Origin: Thermovirga sp. | GTDB taxonomy: Bacteria; Synergistota; Synergistia; Synergistales; Thermovirgaceae | Length of the DNA stretch: 42,608 nucleotides | Direction of reading: 5' to 3' | Assembly (NCBI RefSeq): GCF_017656375.1 | Contig: NZ_JACDOB010000014.1 | Location: 1-42,608 of the forward strand | Shown: in pieces, positions 37,101 to 42,608 of the stretch | How positions within the stretch are numbered: position 1 is the first letter of the stretch | How the letters are laid out: each line of letters begins with the position of its first letter | The notes under the pieces: generated by a model | What the model was told of the DNA's origin: nothing | The model's input: only the letters and a program-made list of their open reading frames with translations | Database searches by the model: none | Position numbers and translations under genes: made by a program

Positions 37101-39132
37101 ATCAACAGGTGAAGTCGTAGTTAAATCTGGAGAAATAATTGACAATGACGCAGCGGAGCGTATAGAGAAGCTGGGGATAGAAGAAGTAATGGTCAGAAGC
37201 CCAATGACATGTGCGCTCCAAAACGGAATATGCAGAGCCTGCTATGGCACAGACTTGTCCCAGAGGAAAAAGGTCTCTATAGGTGAAGCTGTAGGGGTAG
37301 TGGCTGCCCAATCTATAGGGGAACCCGGGACTCAGCTTACGATGCGTACTTTCCATACTGGTGGAGTAAGAATAACCGGAGAAGATATAACTCAAGGTCT
37401 CCCAAGGATAGAGCAACTCTTCGAAGTGAGAAAGCCCAAAAAGATTGCCTATCTTGCTGATATGGATGGCGTTGTAAGCGAAATAAGGGAGATGGAAGGT
37501 AAAAGAAAGGTCTTCATAACATCAGAACAGGGTGGAGTCGAATATAAATCTTCGTTTACAATTCCGGCGTCTCAAAACTTATTAGTTGAAGAAGGTCAGA
37601 AAGTAAAGAAAGGGCAAGCCTTGACAGAAGGTTATGTAGATCCTTATCAACTGTTGGAGATTGAGGGTATAGAATCGGTACAAAACTACCTTGTGGACAA
37701 CATCCAGGATGTCTATCGCTCTCAAGGCGTTTCTATAAACAACAAGCATATTGAGGTCATATTGAGGAAAGTCGCTCCGGTTAACAGGGTAAGAATAGTA
37801 GATGAAGGCGATAGCTCCTTTGTGGCCAACGACTTGGTCTGGGTCAGAGACTTAGAAAAAGAAATAGAAGAGATTAGATCTGGAAATAATAAATTTATAG
37901 AAGAAGCTGTGGATGCTTTAGAGGGTAAAGTCTTTAAGGAGGCCAAAGGGCAAGGCAATCTGGAAAATGTTATGGCTTTCAGGGATGAAGTTTTGGACGA
38001 GAATAAAATAAGACGTATATTGATGCCTGGAACGCCTGTCAGCGAGTTGCTCTTAGAAGATGAAAAAGGAGCTTTGCGAATAATTGTCGGAGAAGCTTCC
38101 TTCAGGAGAGAAATGGAAGGTTTTGAGTTGGTGGAGCCTGCTTTGCTTGAAGAAGGCAAGAAAATTGAAGCAAATGTCCCATTGTCGGCGGGCCAACTTT
38201 CGCTCCTAACTAAGGGTAAGCCTGTAGAGTATTTAGCAAGAGATGTCCAGCTCCTTGAAGAGCTGGAAGATAAGGCATATTTGGCTGATGATTTGGTTTT
38301 AGATGGCGAAGTTGTAGCTTTCAAGGATAGAGTGCTTACTGGAGATGTTGTCAAAATAATTAGAGAACAAAACATAAAAGAGCTAAAAGTGTGGAAGAAT
38401 CCAGAAACGATTACTGTTGCTGATGCAATGCAGAAAAAGCTAATAGATGAATTGTGGGGTAAGTCTTTAACAAAGGCCGTTGACGAAGAAGGTAACGAAG
38501 TAAAAGATATTGCCCATATGGTGGATGGAAGAGTCGTAAGGGGCTTAATAGCCAAAGAATTGACGGCCATAGAGGTTGAAGGCCATATTCATACCAGGCA
38601 GTCCGTATTACGCCAGGCCCTCACCGAGGTGGCTTATGGCAAGGTGTTATTAGAAGACGTGGTGGATCTGAAAGGTAATCTTGTCGCTTCTGCGGGGATG
38701 GATGTAAATCACCGAGTGTTGGACTCTTTGGTAGAAGCTGACCCAGATGTGTTGGTTGTGAGGCCCATATACGCGCAGTCGGAGACCAAAAGCGTGATTC
38801 AGCGAGTTTCCTTTGTGCGCCGTCTTAGAAACGAACCGGTGTGGAAGCCTGTTATTCATGGTATAACCAAGGCCGCATTAAATACTGATAGCTTCCTGAG
38901 TGCCGCTTCGTTCCAGCAGACTGCCCAAGTTTTGGCGGGAGCAGCGGTCAGAGGTGATCATGACAACCTTAAGGGATTGAAAGAGAACGTGATAATAGGT
39001 CACCTGATACCGGCTGGTACTGGAAGAGATGAATATAGAAAAATACAAGTGACCTTGAAAAGAGATGAGCCTGAGTCTGAGGAAGGTAAAGAAAGAGAAG
39101 GAAGAGAAGGGATAGAAGATATTTTCGAATAA
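34144..39132 (+). CDS. rpoC: DNA-directed RNA polymerase subunit beta' with two large inserts
   Basis: Beta' subunit, 1662 residues, against roughly 1200 in Bacillus. The N-terminal zinc site is Cys59, Cys61, Cys76 and Cys79; the catalytic [12 protein letters not shown] is at 623-634; the second zinc site includes the [13 protein letters not shown] region; the trigger loop ([19 protein letters not shown]) is uninterrupted, so the enterobacterial trigger-loop insert is absent. Two expansions are present: about residues 138-308 and about 1235-1562 (listed separately). The C-terminus resumes canonical sequence with [19 protein letters not shown] and ends in an acidic tail. GGGGAGG at 34126-34132 lies 11 bases before the ATG. 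Confidence 0.97.
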   Translation: MSQHEIVGVKIKLASPERIRELSSGEVKKPETINYRTLRPEKDGLFCERIFGPTKSYECACGKYKRSGPKFKGVICDRCGVEITDSRVRRERLGHIELAAPVVHIWYLKGIPSRLSLLLGTSSKDLEKVIYFAPIRRREQVFKVVIDGKKTNLVKRGDLISASEDRIHRHYDHKFKSEEAYRVVHVEDVPLNEGDIISAHQLGVYKRDYGDKIFQAEPAFRVVKDSDDGRFSAGDVLSQAELNNLRNEGISLEVERALAGSEEGFVVTAVSKLPFSKGDVISASENQLFSQKYPGRFTVQHETVTIEDPCYIVINGGNSPFEVGDVILEREYHLCASYDKNFKAGIGAEGVLSLLKELDLEELSASLREEIAESTGQKKRKLIKRLQVVEDFRKGSSKPEWMILEVLPVIPPDLRPMVQLDGGRFATSDLNDLYRRVINRNNRLKKLQELRAPEIIIRNEKRMLQESVDALIDNGRMGKAVLGAGNRPLKSLTDLLRGKKGRFRQNLLGKRVDYSGRSVIVIGPSLKLNQCGLPKDMALELFKPFVIQRLVQKGLAPNVKSAKRAIERRKEEIWEALEEVIKGHSVLLNRAPTLHRLGIQAFEPVLMEGKAIRLHPLVCAAFNADFDGDQMAVHVPLSIEARVEAQMIMLSANNLLSPASGRPVVTPTQDIVLGVYYLTGMRDGLKGEGSYYRDIDDVLSALDHGLVHVNAKIKVKYNEEWIETSPGRVLFNSVIPEKLRFINIQMNKKSLASLIDSAYDKVDHEELVKMLDDIKTLGYHWATVSGLSLCLSDVVVPPQKQDIVKKALEEEEELSAQYQMGILTEDEYLRQKETLWSEASRQAADSILANMSDTNSLKMMVQSGARGSKSQLAQMAGIRGLMADPSGRIIDYPIVSNFREGLNMLEYFISTHGARKGLADTALRTAKSGYLTRRLVDVAQDLIITEEDCGTDKGIVVRPLVRDGKVVIPLHERIAGRTALVDVVDPSTGEVVVKSGEIIDNDAAERIEKLGIEEVMVRSPMTCALQNGICRACYGTDLSQRKKVSIGEAVGVVAAQSIGEPGTQLTMRTFHTGGVRITGEDITQGLPRIEQLFEVRKPKKIAYLADMDGVVSEIREMEGKRKVFITSEQGGVEYKSSFTIPASQNLLVEEGQKVKKGQALTEGYVDPYQLLEIEGIESVQNYLVDNIQDVYRSQGVSINNKHIEVILRKVAPVNRVRIVDEGDSSFVANDLVWVRDLEKEIEEIRSGNNKFIEEAVDALEGKVFKEAKGQGNLENVMAFRDEVLDENKIRRILMPGTPVSELLLEDEKGALRIIVGEASFRREMEGFELVEPALLEEGKKIEANVPLSAGQLSLLTKGKPVEYLARDVQLLEELEDKAYLADDLVLDGEVVAFKDRVLTGDVVKIIREQNIKELKVWKNPETITVADAMQKKLIDELWGKSLTKAVDEEGNEVKDIAHMVDGRVVRGLIAKELTAIEVEGHIHTRQSVLRQALTEVAYGKVLLEDVVDLKGNLVASAGMDVNHRVLDSLVEADPDVLVVRPIYAQSETKSVIQRVSFVRRLRNEPVWKPVIHGITKAALNTDSFLSAASFQQTAQVLAGAAVRGDHDNLKGLKENVIIGHLIPAGTGRDEYRKIQVTLKRDEPESEEGKEREGREGIEDIFE
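34555..35067 (+). other. RpoC insert 1: tandem sandwich-barrel-hybrid-like units
   Basis: Compared with E. coli beta', the distance from the N-terminal zinc site to the catalytic Asp triad is about 175 residues longer. The extra part consists of repeating units, each with a GD(L/I/V)(I/L) hallmark: GDLI at 157-160, GDII at 194-197, GDVL at 234-237, GDVI at 278-281 and GDVI at 324-327, spaced 37-46 residues apart. The last unit aligns with the single unit found at this place in E. coli, so the others look like duplications. Thermus beta' is known to carry a related, larger insert at this position. Confidence 0.75.
37845..38829 (+). other. RpoC insert 2: about 310 residues of beta-rich repeats near the C-terminus
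   Basis: From the GD of VDEGDSS (1222) to GITKAAL (1573) there are 351 residues; the same interval in Bacillus beta' is about 38. The extra sequence contains about five units of 40-60 residues with the pattern G.xVxxxxxxLxxxxVxxLxxxxIxxLxV, starting near 1262, 1322, 1377, 1440 and 1500. The unit at 1500-1543 ([17 protein letters not shown]) resembles the canonical segment at 978-1023 of the same protein ([18 protein letters not shown]), suggesting origin by internal duplication. Confidence 0.7.
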
Positions 39133-39166
39133 GCCGTAATCAGTTGTTTGAAAAGTATAGAAAATC

Positions 39167-39195
39167 TTGACATAAGGGGCCGACATTGATAACAT
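39167..39195 (+). promoter_or_regulatory. Promoter of the L7Ae-str operon
   Basis: TTGACA at 39167-39172 and TAACAT at 39190-39195 (four of six) are exactly 17 bases apart, 35 bases after the rpoC stop. Transcription should begin near 39202, about 23 bases before the L7Ae ATG. The -10 box lies in the loop of the hairpin described next. Confidence 0.6.
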
Positions 39196-39218
39196 GTGTC
39201 GGTCCCCTAGTAAGGGGG
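39176..39218 (+). promoter_or_regulatory. Two competing hairpins before the L7Ae-family gene
   Basis: Hairpin A pairs 39176-39185 (GGGGCCGACA) with 39197-39206 (10 pairs, one G-U, 11-base loop). Hairpin B pairs 39203-39208 (TCCCCT) with 39213-39218 across AGTA, covering the G-run (39214-39220) that serves as ribosome binding site for ATG 39225. Both need the C-run at 39204-39206, so only one can form. No T-run follows A, so it is not a standard terminator. Confidence 0.5.
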
Positions 39219-39224
39219 GGTGCT

Positions 39225-39464
39225 ATGCCCTTACATGAGTTGGCTGTGCCCTATAGGGTAGTGGGGACAAAAGCTGTCAGAAAGGCTCTAAGCAGAGGGA
39301 GCTTGAAGAAGGTTTTTATTGCGAAGGATGCAGAGCCGTCGATTGTGGATGGCTTGTGGGAACAGGCAGCCAGTTTAGGTGTGGAAGTTGAGTGGGCAGA
39401 TAGCAAGGTTGTTTTAGGTAGAGCTTGTGCTATAGATAGGCCTGCTTCTGCGGCTGGCATATAA
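39225..39464 (+). CDS. L7Ae/L30e-family K-turn RNA-binding protein
   Basis: A 79-residue protein with the L7Ae pattern: VVGTKAVRKALSRGSLKKVFIAKDAEP, a central helix, then VVLGRACAIDRPASAAGI, close to the family's LGxACGIDxxAA end. Homologues (YbxF/YlxQ in Bacillus) bind kink-turn RNA, and ybxF has the same place between rpoC and rpsL in Firmicutes. ATG 39225 follows a G-run; the frame is open back to a TTG at 39186, but that would be translated from within the promoter region. It opens the str operon. Confidence 0.88.
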   Translation: MPLHELAVPYRVVGTKAVRKALSRGSLKKVFIAKDAEPSIVDGLWEQAASLGVEVEWADSKVVLGRACAIDRPASAAGI

Positions 39465-39478
39465 AAGGAAAGCCTGAA

Positions 39479-39484
39479 TATAAT
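39479..39484 (+). promoter_or_regulatory. Isolated TATAAT before rpsL
   Basis: A perfect -10 hexamer sits in the AT-rich 63-base spacer between the L7Ae gene and rpsL. No acceptable -35 lies 16-18 bases upstream, so this may be chance in AT-rich DNA or a weak secondary promoter for rpsL. Confidence 0.25.
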
Positions 39485-39527
39485 AAATTTTAATATATAT
39501 GGAAGTTCTCATGAAGGAGGGAGCTTT

Positions 39528-39899
39528 GTGCCTACTATTAATCAACTTATAAGAAAAGGTAGAGAAGAAAAGAAAAAGCGTTCGGGAGCCCCGGCTCTAC
39601 AGGGTAATCCCATGCGCAGAGGGGTTTGTACCAGGGTTTATACCGTTACACCTAAGAAGCCTAACTCTGCTTTGCGTAAGGTTGCCAGGGTGAGGTTGAC
39701 TAATGGTTTTGAGGTTACGTCCTATATTCCTGGTGTGGGGCATAATTTGCAAGAGCACTCGGTTGTACTTGTGAGGGGTGGTCGTGTTAAGGACCTTCCA
39801 GGTGTTAGGTATCACATAGTCCGAGGCACTTTGGATTGTGGTGGTGTTGAAGGCAGAAAGCAGGGTCGTTCGAAGTATGGAGCGAGGCGGCCTAAATAG
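39528..39899 (+). CDS. rpsL: 30S ribosomal protein S12
   Basis: Decoding-centre protein S12. [12 protein letters not shown], the conserved [15 protein letters not shown] and [14 protein letters not shown] segments are intact; both lysines associated with streptomycin resistance when altered are the ordinary residues. Length (123) is normal. The start is GTG, 7 bases after AAGGAGG at 39514-39520. Confidence 0.98.
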   Translation: MPTINQLIRKGREEKKKRSGAPALQGNPMRRGVCTRVYTVTPKKPNSALRKVARVRLTNGFEVTSYIPGVGHNLQEHSVVLVRGGRVKDLPGVRYHIVRGTLDCGGVEGRKQGRSKYGARRPK

Positions 39900-39933
39900 C
39901 CTGAAAAGGGTTCCGAAGGAGGGCAATTAGAGG

Positions 39934-40404
39934 ATGCCAAGAAAAGGTCATGTTCGTAAAAGAAAGCCACAAGTAGATTCCAGGTTTGGTAGGACAGATA
40001 TAGCAAAATTTATCAATTGTATTATGTGGGATGGCAAGAAAAGTTTGGCGGAGAGGATAATGTACGGGGCTTTGGATATTGCTGCCAAGCGCTTGAATAC
40101 TGATCCCTTGGATGTTTTTGAGAAGGCTATGGAGAATGTCAAGCCTATAGTTGAGGTTAGGCCAAGGCGCGTGGGTGGAGCCACCTACCAGGTGCCTGTG
40201 GAGGTTCAGCCAGATAGAGCGCAGGCGCTTGCTACGAGATGGATAATTCAGTACGCGCGAGCGAAGAAGGGGATACCGATGGTCGAGAGGCTTGCTAGGG
40301 AGTTTGTGGATGCCTACAAGGGTGAGGGTAGTTCTGTTAAAAAGAGGGAAGATACCCATAAGATGGCAGAGGCTAACAGGGCTTTTGCGCATTATCGTTG
40401 GTAG
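39934..40404 (+). CDS. rpsG: 30S ribosomal protein S7
   Basis: Primary 16S rRNA-binding protein of the small-subunit head. MPRKGHVRKR, DSRFGRTDIAKFINCIMWDGKK, PIVEVRPRRVGGATYQVPVEV and RANRAFAHYRW-like C-terminal sequence (EANRAFAHYRW) are diagnostic. Length (156) is normal. GGAGGG at 39918-39923 lies 10 bases before ATG. In E. coli S7 represses translation of this operon by binding the S12-S7 spacer; the 34-base spacer here is short and I see no convincing equivalent structure. Confidence 0.98.
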   Translation: MPRKGHVRKRKPQVDSRFGRTDIAKFINCIMWDGKKSLAERIMYGALDIAAKRLNTDPLDVFEKAMENVKPIVEVRPRRVGGATYQVPVEVQPDRAQALATRWIIQYARAKKGIPMVERLAREFVDAYKGEGSSVKKREDTHKMAEANRAFAHYRW

Positions 40405-40408
40405 ATAT

Positions 40409-40433
40409 CGTCAGGTGCGATGTGGCCGTGACG
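40409..40433 (+). promoter_or_regulatory. Possible hairpin in the rpsG-fusA spacer
   Basis: CGTCA (40409-40413) pairs with TGACG (40429-40433), extended inward by GGT with GCC after one bulged G, with an 8-base loop. It lies just upstream of the weak fusA ribosome binding site and could affect fusA translation. Small and unproven. Confidence 0.3.
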
Positions 40434-40448
40434 GGATGGTGAAATGTT

Positions 40449-42521
40449 ATGGATAACGACAAAGTAAACAGGCTCAAGAAAATAAGAAATATAGGAATCG
40501 CGGCTCATATAGACGCAGGTAAAACTACTACGACGGAGAGGATTCTCTTTTACACAGGGCGTAAGCACCGTATAGGAGAGGTTCATGAGGGCGCTGCGAC
40601 GATGGATTGGATGGAGCAGGAGAAAGAAAGAGGTATCACTATTACCTCTGCGGCCACTACCTGCTTGTGGAAAGATCATCATATTAATATTATTGATACG
40701 CCCGGCCACGTGGATTTTACAGTAGAAGTCGAGCGTTCCATGAGGGTGCTTGATGGCGCTATAGCCGTCTTTTGTTCTGTTGGGGGTGTTGAGCCTCAGT
40801 CTGAGACTGTGTGGCGGCAGGCAGATAAATACAGAGTGCCAAGGATAGCTTTTGTAAATAAGATGGATAGGGTTGGGGCAGATTTTTACGCCGTGGTCTC
40901 TCAGATGAAGGAGAGGCTGGGGGCGAATGCTATACCCATTCAGATGCCCATAGGAAGCGAGGATACATTCTCTGGTGTTATTGACCTGGTTGGCTATAAA
41001 GCAGTTTTATATCAGGATGAATTGGGGGCTCAATATAAAGTAGTGGATGTGCCTCCCGAGCTTCAAGAAGAGGCTGCACTTGCAAGAGATGCCATGATTG
41101 AAGCGCTGGCAGATTGCGACGAAGAGATAATGGAGCTTTATCTCGAAGGCGAAGACGTACCTGAGGATCTCCTTAAGAAAGCAATAAGAGAGAACACTGT
41201 AAATCTTAAGATATTCCCTGTTCTTTGTGGTTCTGCTTTTAAAAATAAGGGAGTTCAGCCTTTATTGGATGCTGTTGTGGATTATCTTCCGAGTCCATTG
41301 GATTTGCCTCCTGTTCAGGGTGCGGATCCGAGTACTGGTGAAATTGTAGAAATAAGTCCGGATTCTGATGATGCTTTTGCCGCGTTGGCGTTCAAGATAG
41401 TGGTAGATCCTTTTGTGGGAAGGCTGGTTTATTGCCGTGTTTATTCTGGCACAGTGAATGCCGGGGAGACGCTCGTAAATACCACGTCTAGGGCAAAAGA
41501 GAGAGTTGGCAGGATCTTGCGCATGCATGCTAATAAAAGAGAAGAATTGGATCGTGCAGAGGCTGGAATGATCGTTGCTCTGCCGGGCCTCAAGGCGACA
41601 AAAACTGGTGACACCTTGTGTAGTGATAAACGTCCAGTGATATTGGAGAGCTTGGAATTCCCTGAGCCTGTTATTTCGCTGGCAGTAGAACCTCAGAGTA
41701 AGGCTGACCAGGTAAAGCTGTCAAAGGGATTGGTTGGCTTGGCGGAAGAAGACCCAACCTTCAAGGTTCGTACCGACGAGGAGACAGGGCAGACCATTAT
41801 ATCAGGTATGGGTGAACTTCATCTTGAGATAATTGTCGATAGATTGAAGAGGGAGTATGGAGTTTCTGTCCGGGTCGGCAAGCCGCAGGTTGCCTACCGT
41901 GAGACTATAAAGGCAAAAGCTTCTGCGGAAGGCAAGTTTATCAGGCAGTCTGGTGGTAGGGGGCAGTATGGTCACGTAGTTCTTGAAATTGAACCTCTTG
42001 AGGAAAGGTCTGGATTTGAGTTCGTCGATAAGATTGTAGGAGGGGCCATCCCCAAGGAGTATATTCCTGCTGTCCAGAAGGGCATAGAAGAGGCGATGGG
42101 ATCAGGAGTCATGGGTGGGTATCCAGTCATTGGTGTGCGAGCTACCCTTGTAGATGGCAGTTATCACGAGGTGGATAGCTCTGAGATGGCGTTTAAGATA
42201 GCTGCTTCTATGGGCTTTAAGGAGGCTATGAAGAAAGCTCAGCCAGTATTGCTGGAGCCAATAATGGAGGTAGAAGTTGTGACTCCTGAGGAGTACATGG
42301 GAGACGTTATGGGAGACCTTAACTCCAGAAGGGGCAGGGTAGAGGGTATGGATATGCGGGCTAATGCTCGTATAGTAAAAGCGTATGTGCCCCTTGCAGA
42401 AATGTTCGGCTACGCAACGGAGCTTAGGAGCAAAACTTCAGGTAGGGCTTCTTATTCCATGAAGTTTTCTCACTATGAAGAGGTTCCGCAATCTATAGCG
42501 GAAGGGCTTTTGAAGAAATAA
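40449..42521 (+). CDS. fusA: Elongation factor G
   Basis: Translocation GTPase. G1 [15 protein letters not shown] (residues 19-33), G2 [11 protein letters not shown]3 DTPGHVDF, G4 NKMD and G5 GSAF are all present, and domains II-V follow in full (690 residues). Domain IV has the [18 protein letters not shown] stretch and the C-terminus is canonical. It follows rpsG in the usual str order, which supports the main EF-G rather than an accessory paralogue. The ribosome binding site (GATGGTGA at about 40435-40442) is weaker than those of neighbours. Confidence 0.97.
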   Translation: MDNDKVNRLKKIRNIGIAAHIDAGKTTTTERILFYTGRKHRIGEVHEGAATMDWMEQEKERGITITSAATTCLWKDHHINIIDTPGHVDFTVEVERSMRVLDGAIAVFCSVGGVEPQSETVWRQADKYRVPRIAFVNKMDRVGADFYAVVSQMKERLGANAIPIQMPIGSEDTFSGVIDLVGYKAVLYQDELGAQYKVVDVPPELQEEAALARDAMIEALADCDEEIMELYLEGEDVPEDLLKKAIRENTVNLKIFPVLCGSAFKNKGVQPLLDAVVDYLPSPLDLPPVQGADPSTGEIVEISPDSDDAFAALAFKIVVDPFVGRLVYCRVYSGTVNAGETLVNTTSRAKERVGRILRMHANKREELDRAEAGMIVALPGLKATKTGDTLCSDKRPVILESLEFPEPVISLAVEPQSKADQVKLSKGLVGLAEEDPTFKVRTDEETGQTIISGMGELHLEIIVDRLKREYGVSVRVGKPQVAYRETIKAKASAEGKFIRQSGGRGQYGHVVLEIEPLEERSGFEFVDKIVGGAIPKEYIPAVQKGIEEAMGSGVMGGYPVIGVRATLVDGSYHEVDSSEMAFKIAASMGFKEAMKKAQPVLLEPIMEVEVVTPEEYMGDVMGDLNSRRGRVEGMDMRANARIVKAYVPLAEMFGYATELRSKTSGRASYSMKFSHYEEVPQSIAEGLLKK

Positions 42522-42557
42522 AAATGTTTAAGGAAAAATTATGAGGAGGGAATAGAA

Positions 42558-42608
42558 ATGGCGAAGGAGCATTTTGATAGGTCTAAGCCGCATTTGAACA
42601 TAGGTACG
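42558..42608 (+). CDS. tuf: Elongation factor Tu, 5' end only
   Basis: The first 17 codons read MAKEHFDRSKPHLNIGT, the well-known EF-Tu N-terminus leading into the GTPase domain; the gene runs off the window. GAGGAGGG at 42543-42550 precedes the ATG by about 7 bases. It completes the rpsL-rpsG-fusA-tuf order. Confidence 0.95.
   Translation, partial: MAKEHFDRSKPHLNIGT

Noticed and set aside
37722-38570. Long open frame (282 codons) on the minus strand inside rpoC
   Set aside because: It is antisense to a conserved gene, has a Ser/Thr-rich low-quality translation, and has no recognisable motif; a shadow of codon bias. The same holds for the 245-codon frame antisense to metG (26349-27086).
39176-39206. 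rpoC intrinsic terminator
   Set aside because: The hairpin is followed by CTAGTAAGG and a G-run, not by T residues.
39186-39224. TTG start for the L7Ae-family protein
   Set aside because: It lies within the promoter and hairpin A, upstream of the predicted transcription start, and adds residues unlike the family; ATG 39225 fits better.
40449-42521. Second, non-canonical EF-G paralogue
   Set aside because: All GTPase motifs are standard and the gene sits in the normal str operon order, so it is the main EF-G.
1-42608. Mobile elements, CRISPR arrays, phage or defence genes
   Set aside because: No transposase, integrase, Cas, toxin-antitoxin or spaced repeat array was seen; all genes are housekeeping and co-oriented.

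Overview
The window is a dense, fully co-oriented housekeeping segment: every gene I can support lies on the + strand, most junctions overlap or are separated by a few bases, and the only gap over 300 bases between protein genes (30243-30567) holds a tRNA and control signals. No mobile element, CRISPR array, prophage or toxin system is visible. The organism is a bacterium with SecDF, a complete rod-shape system, MinCDE and a very long RpoC. Coding sequence is rich in AGA/AGG arginine and ATA isoleucine codons, and TTG/GTG starts are frequent. Together these suggest an anaerobic, possibly thermophilic, deep-branching phylum; Synergistota is my best guess, but this is an inference from gene order and style, not a proven assignment.

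Layout. (1) 1-9299: secD-secF, an unassigned radical SAM protein, a small LapA-like membrane protein, recJ, a bifunctional (p)ppGpp synthetase/hydrolase, dtd and a metallo-beta-lactamase-fold hydrolase. (2) 9325-16486: a morphogenesis block, mreB-mreC-mreD-mrdA(PBP2)-minC-minD-minE-rodA, joining the lateral wall elongation machine to division-site placement. (3) 16506-30242: a tightly overlapping run of a radical SAM protein (TIGR03960 type) with its DUF2344 partner, RNase E/G, SMC, a tRNA1(Val)-type methyltransferase, rsmI, metG, tatD, tgt and sua5, dominated by tRNA/rRNA modification. (4) 30256-30567: tRNA-Leu(CAG) with its own promoter, then a long inverted repeat overlapping a good promoter for rpoBC. 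(5) 30568-39132: rpoB and rpoC. (6) 39167-42608: a promoter and competing hairpins, an L7Ae-family protein, then the str operon rpsL-rpsG-fusA and the first 17 codons of tuf.

The most noteworthy observations concern RNA polymerase and its control. RpoC (1662 residues) carries two in-frame expansions relative to short bacterial beta' chains: about 175 residues between the zinc-binding domain and the clamp, and about 310 residues just before the conserved GITKA(A/S)L segment near the C-terminus. Both look like tandem arrays of sandwich-barrel-hybrid-like units, and one unit of the second array resembles a canonical RpoC segment elsewhere in the same chain. Both operon promoters (rpoBC and L7Ae-str) are TTGACA boxes with 17-base spacers that sit inside inverted repeats, and both first genes have a hairpin that can hide the ribosome binding site. 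In front of the L7Ae gene two hairpins compete for the same C-run, so read-through and internally started transcripts should fold differently. All of this is read by eye and needs computation or experiment to confirm.
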